10,084 nucleotides of DNA from contig CANQKU010000033.1 in NCBI GenBank assembly GCA_947624535.1, positions 1 through 10,084 of the forward strand, written 5' to 3'. A program made the translations under genes and the position numbers. Source of the DNA: an uncultured Bacilli bacterium (GTDB lineage Bacteria > Bacillota_I > Bacilli_A > RF39 > UBA660). A model generated the notes under the pieces. That model ran no database searches. It was given only the letters and a program-made list of their open reading frames with translations, and was not told the DNA's origin. Below are positions 1-6,008 of the stretch, piece after piece (position 1 is the stretch's first letter; each line of letters opens with the position of its first letter).

Positions 1-141
1 GAAGAGGGACCAGCCCATGATAAAACTTTCACTATTGACGTTGAAATTGATGGTATTATCTATGGTAGAGGTATAGGTGGAAGTAAAAAAGAAGCTGAAC
101 AAAATGCAGCTAAAAAAGCATTAGAGAAATTAGCTAAATAG
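1..141 (+). CDS. rnc: Ribonuclease III, C-terminal fragment (dsRNA-binding domain)
   Basis: The 5' part lies outside the window; 46 codons and a TAG stop are visible. The reading starts [16 protein letters not shown] and ends [19 protein letters not shown]. This is the classic second half of a double-stranded RNA-binding domain: the GPAHDKxF loop, a β-hairpin with [13 protein letters not shown], and the terminal Ala/Lys-rich helix that contacts the RNA groove. In RNase III this domain follows the catalytic endonuclease domain, which is not visible here. The enzyme cleaves dsRNA in rRNA precursors and structured mRNAs in the cytoplasm. The next gene starts 30 bases downstream with no clear terminator between, so the two may be cotranscribed. 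The fragment could in principle be another dsRBD protein, but the motif wording is typical of bacterial RNase III. Confidence 0.92.
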   Translation, partial: EEGPAHDKTFTIDVEIDGIIYGRGIGGSKKEAEQNAAKKALEKLAK

Positions 142-145
142 TTAA

Positions 146-166
146 GAAACACTTTAAGGAGAGAAA
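146..166 (+). promoter_or_regulatory. Duplicated leader with AAGGAG ribosome binding site, copy 1
   Basis: A 21-base leader that recurs identically at 1245-1265 ahead of the second paralogue. AAGGAG at 156-161 is a strong Shine-Dalgarno site, 10 bases before the ATG at 172. It fixes the start of the first pentapeptide gene. No convincing promoter lies between the rnc stop and this leader. Confidence 0.8.
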
Positions 167-171
167 AGTTT

Positions 172-1179
172 ATGGAAAAGAGAAATATTGAATTAAGAGA
201 ATTATTAATTGAAGAATTAAAAAAATATAAAAAAAGTGGTGCAAAAGATTATATAAAATTAGATATTGATAAAGAAATATTACAAGATATACTTTTTGAA
301 TATGAATATGATAGTATCGCTATACCAAATAATTTATGGAAATTGTTAGATTTAAGTAATGTATCATTTGATGGTATTGATGTTAGTTATCTGGATTTCA
401 CAGGAAGTAAAGGAGTAGTAATAGATCCACAAAAAGTATGCGGTAAATGTTTACGTGGAACAAAATTAGCAGATGTGGAAATAAAAGGTACATTTGATGA
501 TGTTATAGTTTCAGAAACAGATTTCACAGGAAGTAAGGGAGCAGTAATAGATCCACAAAAAGTAAGCGGTAAAAATTTACGTGAAACAAAATTAGCAAAT
601 GTAGTAATAAAAGGTACATTTGATGGTGTTAAAGTTTCAAAAACGGATTTCACAGGAAGTATGGGAGCGGTAATAGATCCACAAAAAATACGCTGTAAAT
701 CACTATTTGAAACCAAATTATCAGGTGTGGAAATAAAGGGCTCATTTGATGGTGTTTATATTAGGAATGCAGATTTTACAGGAAGTAAGGGAGCAGTCAT
801 AGACCCACAAAAAGTAGAAGCTAAAGATTTATATGAAACAAAATTAACAGATGTAGAAATAAAAGGTACATTTGATGGTGTTAGTGTTTGGAAAACAGAT
901 TTTACAGGAAGTAAAGGAGCAGTAATAGATCCACAAAAAGTAAGCAGTAAAAATTTACGTGGAACAAAATTAGCAGATGTAGAAATAAAGGGGTCATTTG
1001 ATAATGTTAGAGTTTCAGGAACAGATTTCACAGGAAGTAAAGGAGCAGTAATAGATCCACAAAAAGTATACGATAAAAATTTAGATGAAACAAAATTAGT
1101 AGATGTAGAAATAAAGGATTTATTTGATGATGATTTAAAAAAAGCAATAGTAAAATCATTCCAAAAACATTTAAAATAA
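172..1179 (+). CDS. Pentapeptide-repeat protein with six 42-residue modules (paralogue 1)
   Basis: A 335-aa protein with no signal peptide or membrane segment, so probably cytoplasmic. Residues 1-62 form a charged, probably helical head (ELRELLIEELKKY). After that, FTGSKGAVIDPQK recurs with F at residues 76, 118, 160, 202, 244 and 286, an exact 42-residue period. Within a module, hydrophobic centres fall about every five residues (NLxxTKLADVEIKGTFDGV), the signature of right-handed quadrilateral β-helix pentapeptide proteins. The FTGSKGAVIDPQK stretch looks like a conserved loop between coils. Residues 316-335 (LFDDDLKKAIVKSFQKHLK) look like a helical C-terminal cap. The family includes DNA-mimic gyrase protectors, but most members have no known function and none can be assigned here. 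It is probably read through from rnc and ends at its own terminator. The next gene is a close paralogue with twice the modules. Confidence 0.9.
   Translation: MEKRNIELRELLIEELKKYKKSGAKDYIKLDIDKEILQDILFEYEYDSIAIPNNLWKLLDLSNVSFDGIDVSYLDFTGSKGVVIDPQKVCGKCLRGTKLADVEIKGTFDDVIVSETDFTGSKGAVIDPQKVSGKNLRETKLANVVIKGTFDGVKVSKTDFTGSMGAVIDPQKIRCKSLFETKLSGVEIKGSFDGVYIRNADFTGSKGAVIDPQKVEAKDLYETKLTDVEIKGTFDGVSVWKTDFTGSKGAVIDPQKVSSKNLRGTKLADVEIKGSFDNVRVSGTDFTGSKGAVIDPQKVYDKNLDETKLVDVEIKDLFDDDLKKAIVKSFQKHLK
397..1131 (+). repeat. Tandem 126-bp coding repeat, six copies (last partial)
   Basis: Units begin at 397, 523, 649, 775, 901 and 1027, an exact 126-bp spacing that keeps frame. The core reading TTCACAGGAAGTAA then GGAGCAGTAATAGATCCAC is almost invariant. 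Differences cluster at the codons after CCACAAAAAGTA, after the following Leu codon, and after the FD(G/D/N)V codons. The last unit diverges after the EIKD codons into the C-terminal cap. Confidence 0.95.
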
Positions 1180-1185
1180 ATAATT

Positions 1186-1206
1186 GACCTAACAATAGGT
1201 CTTTTT
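1186..1206 (+). terminator. Rho-independent terminator after pentapeptide paralogue 1
   Basis: Stem GACCTA/TAGGTC (1186-1191 with 1196-1201), loop ACAA, then TTTTT at 1202-1206. It lies six bases after the stop codon. The same hairpin recurs at 3053-3073 after the second paralogue. Confidence 0.88.
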
Positions 1207-1214
1207 ATGATGTA

Positions 1215-1242
1215 TTGCAAAATAATAAAATTATGCTATAAT
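1215..1242 (+). promoter_or_regulatory. σA-type promoter of pentapeptide paralogue 2
   Basis: The -35 element TTGCAA (1215-1220), a 16-base spacer and a perfect -10 TATAAT (1237-1242). A TGC immediately upstream of the -10 gives an extended -10. The expected transcription start is near 1249, inside the shared leader. The first paralogue lacks an equivalent, so the two are probably expressed differently. Confidence 0.8.
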
Positions 1243-1244
1243 AG

Positions 1245-1265
1245 GAAACACTTTAAGGAGAGAAA
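1245..1265 (+). promoter_or_regulatory. Duplicated leader with AAGGAG ribosome binding site, copy 2
   Basis: Identical over 21 bases to 146-166. AAGGAG at 1255-1260 sits 10 bases before the start codon at 1271. It supports GTG as the true start, because this GTG lines up with the ATG of the first paralogue and both proteins continue MEK(R/K)NIELRELL. Confidence 0.82.
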
Positions 1266-1270
1266 GATTT

Positions 1271-3046
1271 GTGGAAAAGAAAAATATTGAATTAAGAGAA
1301 TTATTAATTGAAGAATTAAAAAAATATGAAGCAAGTGATGTAAAAGATTATATAAAATTAGATATTGATAAAGAAATATTACATGATATATTTTTTGAAT
1401 ATGATAGTTTCGCTATACCAAATGATTTATGGAAATTGTTAGATTTAAGTAATGTATCATTTGATGGTATTGATATTAGTTGTGTAGATTTTACAGGAAG
1501 TAAGGGGGCAGTCATAGATCCACAAAAGATAAAAGATAAGAATTTAAGCAATGCAACCTTATCAGGTGTAGAAATAAATGGCTCATTTGACGGTGTTTTT
1601 ATTAGGGAAACAGATTTTACAGGAAGTAAAGGAGCAGTAATAGATCCACAAAAAGTATACAATAAAAATTTATATGCAACAAAATTAACAGATGTAGAAA
1701 TAAAAGGTACATTTGATGACGTTATTGTTATTGGGACAGATTTCACAGGAAGTAAAGGAGCGGTAATAGATCCACAAAAAGTACACGATAAAAGTTTAGG
1801 CTGTACCAAATTAGCAAATGTAGAAATAAAGGGTTCATTTGATAATGTTTATGTTTATGGAACAGATTTCACAGGAAGCAAAGGAGCAGTCATTGATCCA
1901 CAAAAAATACGTTGTAGATCATTATATGGTACTAAAATATTATATTGTACTAAATTATCAGGTGTAGAAATAAAGGGTTCATTTGACAACGTTATTGTTA
2001 TTGGAGCAGATTTTACAGGAAGTAAAGGGGCAGTAATAGATCCCCAAAAATTATACGGTAAAAATTTATATGACACAAAATTAGCTGATGCAGAAATAAA
2101 GGGTACATTTGATGGTGTTAGAGTTTCAGAAACAAATTTTACAGGAAGTAAAGGAGCAGTAATAGATCCACAAAAAGTATGCGGTAAAAATTTATATGCA
2201 ACAAAGTTAGCAGATGTAGAAATAAAAGGTACATTTGATGGTGTTAATGTTTTGGAAACAGATTTCACAGGAAGCAAAGGAGCGGTAATAGATCCACAAA
2301 AAGTACGTGATAAATCATTGATTGACACCAAATTAGCAGATGTAGAAATAAAGGGTTCACTTGATAATGTTTATGTTGATGGAACAAATTTTACAGGAAG
2401 TAGTGGAGCAGTAATAGATCCACAAAAAATACGTTGTAAATCATTACAAGGCGCTAAATTAGCAAATGTAGAAATAAAAGGTACATTTGATGATGTTCTT
2501 GTTATTGGAGTAGATTTTACAGGAAGTAGAGGAGCAGTAATAGATCCACAAAAAGTAAAATGCAAATCATTAGTTGATGCCAAATTATCAGGTGTGGAAA
2601 TAAACGGCTCATTTGATAATATTAGGGTTTCGTGGACAGATTTCACAGGAAGTAAAGGAGCAGTAATAGATCCACAAAAAGTATACGATAAATGTTTAGT
2701 GGCAACAAAATTGACAAATGTAGAAATAAAAGGTACATTTGATGATGTTTTAATTAGGAAAACAGATTTTACAGGAAGTAAGGGAGCAGTAATAGATCCA
2801 CAAAAAGTACATGATAAATCATTGATTGACACTAAATTAGTAGATGTAGAAATAAACGGCTCATTTGATAATGTTAGAGTTTCGGGAACAGATTTCACAG
2901 GAAGTAAGGGAACAATAATAGATCCACAAAAAGTATACAATAAAAATTTAGATGCAACAAAATTAGTAGATGTAGAAATAAAGGATTTATTTGATGATGA
3001 TTTAAAAAAAGAAATAGTAAAATCATTTCAAAAAAATTTAAAATAA
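1271..3046 (+). CDS. Pentapeptide-repeat protein with twelve 42-residue modules (paralogue 2)
   Basis: A 591-aa, GTG-started paralogue of the upstream gene. The head (residues 1-60) is nearly the same apart from a two-residue deletion near residue 45. The C-terminal cap LFDDDLKKEIVKSFQKNLK is also shared. The body holds twelve FTGS(K/S/R)G modules with F at residues 74, 116, 158, 200, 248, 290 and then every 42 up to 542. The single off-period step comes from a six-residue insertion at about residues 218-229 (LYGTKILYCTK). Each module has pentapeptide-like spacing (NLxxTKLADVEIKGTFDGVxVxxTD), predicting an elongated β-helix about twice as long as the neighbour's. No signal peptide or membrane segment is seen. 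It has its own promoter and terminator, so it is probably monocistronic. The function is unknown: a scaffold, a binding surface or a nucleic-acid mimic are all possible, and nothing in the sequence decides between them. Confidence 0.9.
   Translation: MEKKNIELRELLIEELKKYEASDVKDYIKLDIDKEILHDIFFEYDSFAIPNDLWKLLDLSNVSFDGIDISCVDFTGSKGAVIDPQKIKDKNLSNATLSGVEINGSFDGVFIRETDFTGSKGAVIDPQKVYNKNLYATKLTDVEIKGTFDDVIVIGTDFTGSKGAVIDPQKVHDKSLGCTKLANVEIKGSFDNVYVYGTDFTGSKGAVIDPQKIRCRSLYGTKILYCTKLSGVEIKGSFDNVIVIGADFTGSKGAVIDPQKLYGKNLYDTKLADAEIKGTFDGVRVSETNFTGSKGAVIDPQKVCGKNLYATKLADVEIKGTFDGVNVLETDFTGSKGAVIDPQKVRDKSLIDTKLADVEIKGSLDNVYVDGTNFTGSSGAVIDPQKIRCKSLQGAKLANVEIKGTFDDVLVIGVDFTGSRGAVIDPQKVKCKSLVDAKLSGVEINGSFDNIRVSWTDFTGSKGAVIDPQKVYDKCLVATKLTNVEIKGTFDDVLIRKTDFTGSKGAVIDPQKVHDKSLIDTKLVDVEINGSFDNVRVSGTDFTGSKGTIIDPQKVYNKNLDATKLVDVEIKDLFDDDLKKEIVKSFQKNLK
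1490..2998 (+). repeat. Tandem 126-bp coding repeat, twelve copies (one 144 bp, last partial)
   Basis: Units begin at 1490, 1616, 1742, 1868, 2012, 2138, 2264, 2390, 2516, 2642, 2768 and 2894. All are 126 bp except the fourth, which is 144 bp because of an 18-bp internal duplication. The scaffold is the same as in the repeat of the upstream gene, so all 18 units in the window form one family able to recombine in frame. Confidence 0.95.
1922..1957 (+). repeat. 18-bp tandem micro-duplication inside module 4
   Basis: TTATATGGTACTAAAATA (1922-1939) is followed directly by TTATATTGTACTAAATTA (1940-1957), with two mismatches. It encodes LYGTKI-LYCTKL in place of the usual single LxxTKL. Six residues is about one pentapeptide rung plus one residue, so the β-helix register is probably disturbed or bulged here. 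Confidence 0.85.
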
Positions 3047-3052
3047 ATAATT

Positions 3053-3073
3053 GACCTAACAATAGGTCTTTTT
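3053..3073 (+). terminator. Rho-independent terminator after pentapeptide paralogue 2
   Basis: GACCTA-ACAA-TAGGTC followed by TTTTT, then C and four more T. Stem, loop and T-run are identical to 1186-1206, showing that the gene duplication included its 3' flank. Confidence 0.88.
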
Positions 3074-3115
3074 CTTTTACATGATATGGAAATTGTTAAA
3101 ATATTTTCTATTAAG

Positions 3116-3144
3116 TTGAATTTATTTAATAATTTTGATATAAT
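3116..3144 (+). promoter_or_regulatory. σA-type promoter of the RNase J gene
   Basis: TTGAAT (3116-3121), a 17-base spacer and TATAAT (3139-3144), with TGA just before the -10 (extended -10). It leaves a leader of about 35 bases before the ATG at 3188. AAGGAG at 3176-3181 is six bases ahead of that ATG. Confidence 0.82.
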
Positions 3145-3187
3145 GTAGAAGCTTGATAACTTATATAAATTAAGAAAGGAGAAAAAT

Positions 3188-4840
3188 ATGAGTAAAATAA
3201 AGATTTTTAGTTTAGGCGGATTAAATGAAAATGGAAAAAATATGTACGTTGTCGAAGTAGATAAAGATATTTTTATTTTTGATGCCGGATTAAAATTTGA
3301 TAATGATAGAAATTTAGGAATTGACTATATTATTCCAAATTTTGACTACATATTAAAAAGGAGAAAAAGAGTAAAGGGAATATTCTTAAGTCATGGACAT
3401 GATAGTAATATGGGAGCTGTTCCTGACTTATTAGAAACTATTAATGATATTCCAGTTTATGCTAGTAAACTAACTTTAGATATTTTAAAAAGTGACTTAG
3501 AGCAACACCAAATTAAAAAATATAAACTAATAGAATTAAAACCTCATACTAAGGTTAACTTTGGAAAAAATTCAATCTTTCCAATTAGAATGACTCATTC
3601 TATTCCAGATGCTTTTTGTTATGTTTTATATACTAAAGATGGAGCAATTGTTTATACTGGTGACTTTACATTTGATGCTACCATGGTATCTAATTATCAA
3701 ACTGATATTGGAAAACTTGCCTATGTTGGTAAACAAGGAGTTCTATGTTTATTATCCGAATCCATTTATGCTGAAAGAGTAGGACATACGTCTCCAAATA
3801 ACCGTGTAGGTGACTTTATTAGAGAAGTATTAAATCGTAATGAAAATCGTATTATTGCAACTATTATGCCAGCTCATTTTTATAGAATACAAGAAATCTT
3901 TAATGAAGTTAGTAATACTAATAGAAGGATTGTTGTAATGGGTAAAAATCTTCAAAAGATGATTAACATGGCCATTAAAGAAAAATATTTAACTATAGAT
4001 CCTAAAAAAATAGGAGATTTAACTAATATTAATGATAAAAATGTAGTTATTTTAATCTCCGATGAAAAAGAAAAACCATTCGCTAATTTGGAACGAATTA
4101 TTAAAGGATACGATAAATATATTAAAATTAATGACTCAGATACTATTTTCATTACTGAGCCAAGTTATGCTGGTATTGAAAAAAGAATGGCTTTAATTAT
4201 GGATGAGATTGCTATGCTTGGAGCTAATGCCGTATCATTATCAAGTAAAAAACACTTACTTCATCATGCTTCTAGTGAAGACTTAATGTTAATGATCCAA
4301 CTAATGAACCCTAAATATTATTTCCCTGTTAAGGGTGAGTATCGTCATCAATATGCTAATGCAACTGTTGCTGAAAAAGCAGGTATTCCAAAAGATAATA
4401 TTATTCTAAAAGAAAATGGAGATGTGGCTTTATTTGTAAATGGTAATCTTACTAACACAGAAGAACATATCGAAGTTGATGATGTTTTAATCGATGGAAA
4501 AAGTCAAGAAGATATAGGTGCTTTAGTTTTAAAAGATAGAGAAATGCTAGGATCTAATGGAATTGTTATTATAAGTTGTACTCTAGATAAGAAAACTAAA
4601 GAAATAATAGGTGGTCCTGAAATTTTAACTAGAGGTTTTATTTATGTTAAAGAAAGTCAAGACCTATTATTAGAAACTAAAGAATTAGCTAAGCAAGTAA
4701 TCGAAGGAAATATTATGCCAAATATTCAAAGAGTTGACTATTCTAAAATAAAGACAGAAGTAAGAGAAGTCTTAGGTAAATTTTTCTATAAAGAAACAGA
4801 GTCAAAGCCAATGATTATAACCGTAATTCAAGAAGTGTAA
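3188..4840 (+). CDS. rnj: Ribonuclease J-family protein with degenerate active site (J2-like)
   Basis: 550 aa, the usual RNase J length. It opens with SLGGLNENGKNMYVVE, then a metallo-β-lactamase domain (about 1-200), a β-CASP domain (about 205-350), the returning MBL segment (about 350-420) and an RNase J C-terminal domain (about 450-550, GPEILTRGFIYVKES). RNase J is the 5'-3' exonuclease/endonuclease of Gram-positive mRNA decay and rRNA maturation. Conserved here are H69 and H71, H137 (THSIPD), D159 (TGDFTFD) and H356/H360. The HxHxDH metal motif reads HGHDSN (69-74), losing the Asp and last His. The late metal His before GEYR is Lys382, and the usual GSQGEP loop is SDEKEKP (291-297). This matches the weakly active J2 subunit that pairs with J1 in Bacillus and Staphylococcus, so a structural or regulatory partner role is likely (inference). 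It has its own promoter and strong RBS. Confidence 0.9.
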   Translation: MSKIKIFSLGGLNENGKNMYVVEVDKDIFIFDAGLKFDNDRNLGIDYIIPNFDYILKRRKRVKGIFLSHGHDSNMGAVPDLLETINDIPVYASKLTLDILKSDLEQHQIKKYKLIELKPHTKVNFGKNSIFPIRMTHSIPDAFCYVLYTKDGAIVYTGDFTFDATMVSNYQTDIGKLAYVGKQGVLCLLSESIYAERVGHTSPNNRVGDFIREVLNRNENRIIATIMPAHFYRIQEIFNEVSNTNRRIVVMGKNLQKMINMAIKEKYLTIDPKKIGDLTNINDKNVVILISDEKEKPFANLERIIKGYDKYIKINDSDTIFITEPSYAGIEKRMALIMDEIAMLGANAVSLSSKKHLLHHASSEDLMLMIQLMNPKYYFPVKGEYRHQYANATVAEKAGIPKDNIILKENGDVALFVNGNLTNTEEHIEVDDVLIDGKSQEDIGALVLKDREMLGSNGIVIISCTLDKKTKEIIGGPEILTRGFIYVKESQDLLLETKELAKQVIEGNIMPNIQRVDYSKIKTEVREVLGKFFYKETESKPMIITVIQEV

Positions 4841-4904
4841 ACTAATAAAATCAACTAAAAATGTAGGTTATTTCAATAACTGTTAACTATTTTTGATTTT
4901 AGTT
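4840..4904 (+). terminator. Possible structured terminator region downstream of the RNase J gene
   Basis: Right after the stop codon, GTTAT-TTCA-ATAAC (4867-4880) forms a short hairpin, followed after eight bases by a T-rich stretch (TTTTTGATTTT). An imperfect outer pairing of AACTAATAAAATCA (4840-4853) with TGATTTTAGTT (4894-4904) encloses it. The stem is weak and bulged, so this is a guess at the end of the transcript. Confidence 0.35.
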
Positions 4905-4914
4905 ATAAAAAAAA

Positions 4915-4943
4915 TTGAAAAAAAAAAATTATTATGTTATAGT
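4915..4943 (+). promoter_or_regulatory. σA-type promoter of the two-gene membrane-protein unit
   Basis: TTGAAA (4915-4920), a 17-base A/T spacer and TATAGT (4938-4943), with TG one base before the -10 (extended -10). The RBS GGGTGAT (4951-4957) follows almost at once, leaving a very short leader before the ATG at 4963. Confidence 0.65.
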
Positions 4944-4962
4944 TATATTAGGGTGATAAGAT

Positions 4963-5481
4963 ATGACTAATAGTAGTATAGCGTTAGATTTTGATCTACT
5001 TATTAAATTAATTATTTATGTATTCTTACCAATGCTAGGAATTATCTTATTGTCGAGGCTTGTAGTAGCACTATGTTGCCGTAAGACAAAAAAAGAAAAT
5101 CCTAATAGATACCAACATATTTTGAGTTATTGGAGTAGTTTTGTTGCAATTAGTACTACTATTGTTTTATTAGCAATTACAGTAATTTACACGTTCAATT
5201 TTACTAAGACAATGACTGCAAAGGGATTAGTTGAAAAATATAAAATCATTTATTATTTAATGCTATTCTTCCCAATTATTCCATTTGGATTTTTAATCTA
5301 TTATATTATAGAGTTAGTAACTATTGAAAAAAGAGTTAAAAGACAAAATACAATGGCTTTAGAAGAAGAAATTTCCGCTGATAAGAAAGAAAATAAAGAT
5401 AAAAAACTAGTTGATAACAGCCAAGATAGTGAAAATAGTGAGGAGACTCCTTCTAAAGAAGAGGACATTGAAATTTTATAG
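4963..5481 (+). CDS. Uncharacterised three-TM membrane protein with acidic C-terminal tail
   Basis: 172 aa; I do not recognise the family. Three hydrophobic segments are clear: about residues 12-37 (LLIKLIIYVFLPMLGIILL), 58-79 and 96-119. A positively charged loop, CCRKTKKENPNRYQ, lies between the first two. The last 50 residues are a highly charged, Glu/Lys/Ser/Asp-rich, probably disordered tail that should lie on the same side as the loop after TM3. The start is fixed by GGGTGAT six bases before the ATG. The following gene begins 10 bases after the stop with its own AGGTGAG, and both end at the terminator at 5986, so they form one operon. A role in the envelope is all that can be said. Presence of the pair in sporulating relatives only would point to a sporulation role, but the promoter looks vegetative. 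Confidence 0.75.
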   Translation: MTNSSIALDFDLLIKLIIYVFLPMLGIILLSRLVVALCCRKTKKENPNRYQHILSYWSSFVAISTTIVLLAITVIYTFNFTKTMTAKGLVEKYKIIYYLMLFFPIIPFGFLIYYIIELVTIEKRVKRQNTMALEEEISADKKENKDKKLVDNSQDSENSEETPSKEEDIEIL

Positions 5482-5491
5482 GTGAGGCAAA

Positions 5492-5986
5492 ATGAAAAAA
5501 GAAAGAAGCGTAGTTCTAGTTATCTGTTGTATTATTTTCTTACTATCTTTTATAGTTTTACCTCCTTTTTTTCGCTCGTATATTCCTAAAGAAAAAACTA
5601 TTGTAGGAACCTCTGAACAACCTAAATTAAAAATTTTACAATGTAGTAAATATTTTAAAGAAGAATTATATAAAGTATCAAGTAATACTAAATATATTAA
5701 CGATGCAATCAGTGTTAATACAATTACTTATGAGAAATTAGATCAAGTTCCAGAAGACAGTGTTCCAAATAGTTCAATTACAGTAAGTGAAGAATTAAAC
5801 TTATTCAAAGCATTAAATAATGTAGATATAGAAGTTAACGATACTACAACAGTAGTTACTGTAAATCAAGACTTAGTTGATAATAACCCAGATCACATTG
5901 ACTTATTAAATTACTATCAATCATTAGATGATCAAAAAAACTATTATGAAACAATCGGATATAAATGTAATATCTTAGAAAGCTAA
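5492..5986 (+). CDS. Uncharacterised single-pass membrane-anchored extracytoplasmic protein
   Basis: 164 aa, family not recognised. The N-terminus MKKERS then a hydrophobic stretch (about residues 7-24, VVLVICCIIFLLSFIVLPP) is a signal anchor or uncleaved signal peptide. Cys12 and Cys13 lie inside it, but the context does not look like a lipobox. The remaining 135 or so residues are polar, with an Asp/Asn-rich middle and no catalytic motif I know. Two cysteines in this outer part, C51 and C159, could form a disulfide (inference). The RBS AGGTGAG at 5481-5487 lies four bases before the ATG and begins on the last base of the upstream stop, indicating tight coupling. The stop codon abuts the terminator palindrome, only four bases from the end of the convergent gerAB-like gene. 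Confidence 0.72.
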   Translation: MKKERSVVLVICCIIFLLSFIVLPPFFRSYIPKEKTIVGTSEQPKLKILQCSKYFKEELYKVSSNTKYINDAISVNTITYEKLDQVPEDSVPNSSITVSEELNLFKALNNVDIEVNDTTTVVTVNQDLVDNNPDHIDLLNYYQSLDDQKNYYETIGYKCNILES

Positions 5987-6008
5987 ATAACTAATTAGTT
6001 ATTTTTTT
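5986..6008 (+). terminator. Palindromic terminator between convergent operons
   Basis: A perfect 18-base palindrome, AATAACTAATTAGTTATT (5986-6003), can fold as a 7-bp stem with an AATT loop. It is followed by a T-run to 6008 on the plus strand. An outer AAGCTA/TAGCTT pair (5980-5985 with 6010-6015) surrounds it. It ends the plus-strand membrane operon. On the minus strand the hairpin is the same but only a short TTATTTAG follows, so termination of the ger operon here would be weaker. Confidence 0.75.

Noticed and set aside
110..145. A promoter for pentapeptide paralogue 1 within the rnc end (GCTAAATAG resembles the GCTATAATAG before paralogue 2).
   Set aside because: These bases encode the last rnc residues, the hexamer is a poor -10 and no -35 lies at a workable distance. 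Cotranscription with rnc is simpler.
387..2940. Five long open frames on the minus strand across the pentapeptide genes (peptides repeating FCGSITAPLLPVKSV).
   Set aside because: They are antisense shadows. The 126-bp repeat is a multiple of three, so the absence of stops in one unit is copied to all. They lack ribosome binding sites, and the plus-strand frames have leaders, RBS and terminators.
397..2998. Regular direct repeats as a possible CRISPR array.
   Set aside because: The period is 126 bp, the repeats are coding and in frame, there are no unique spacers, and no cas genes are nearby.
3952..4152. A 66-codon minus-strand open frame inside the RNase J gene.
   Set aside because: It lies wholly within a conserved gene, has no RBS and its hydrophobic translation is typical of antisense to AT-rich coding sequence.
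4905..4930. The A-rich stretch upstream of the membrane-protein unit as a minus-strand terminator T-run.
   Set aside because: No minus-strand gene ends here, and the bases fit the spacer of the plus-strand promoter.
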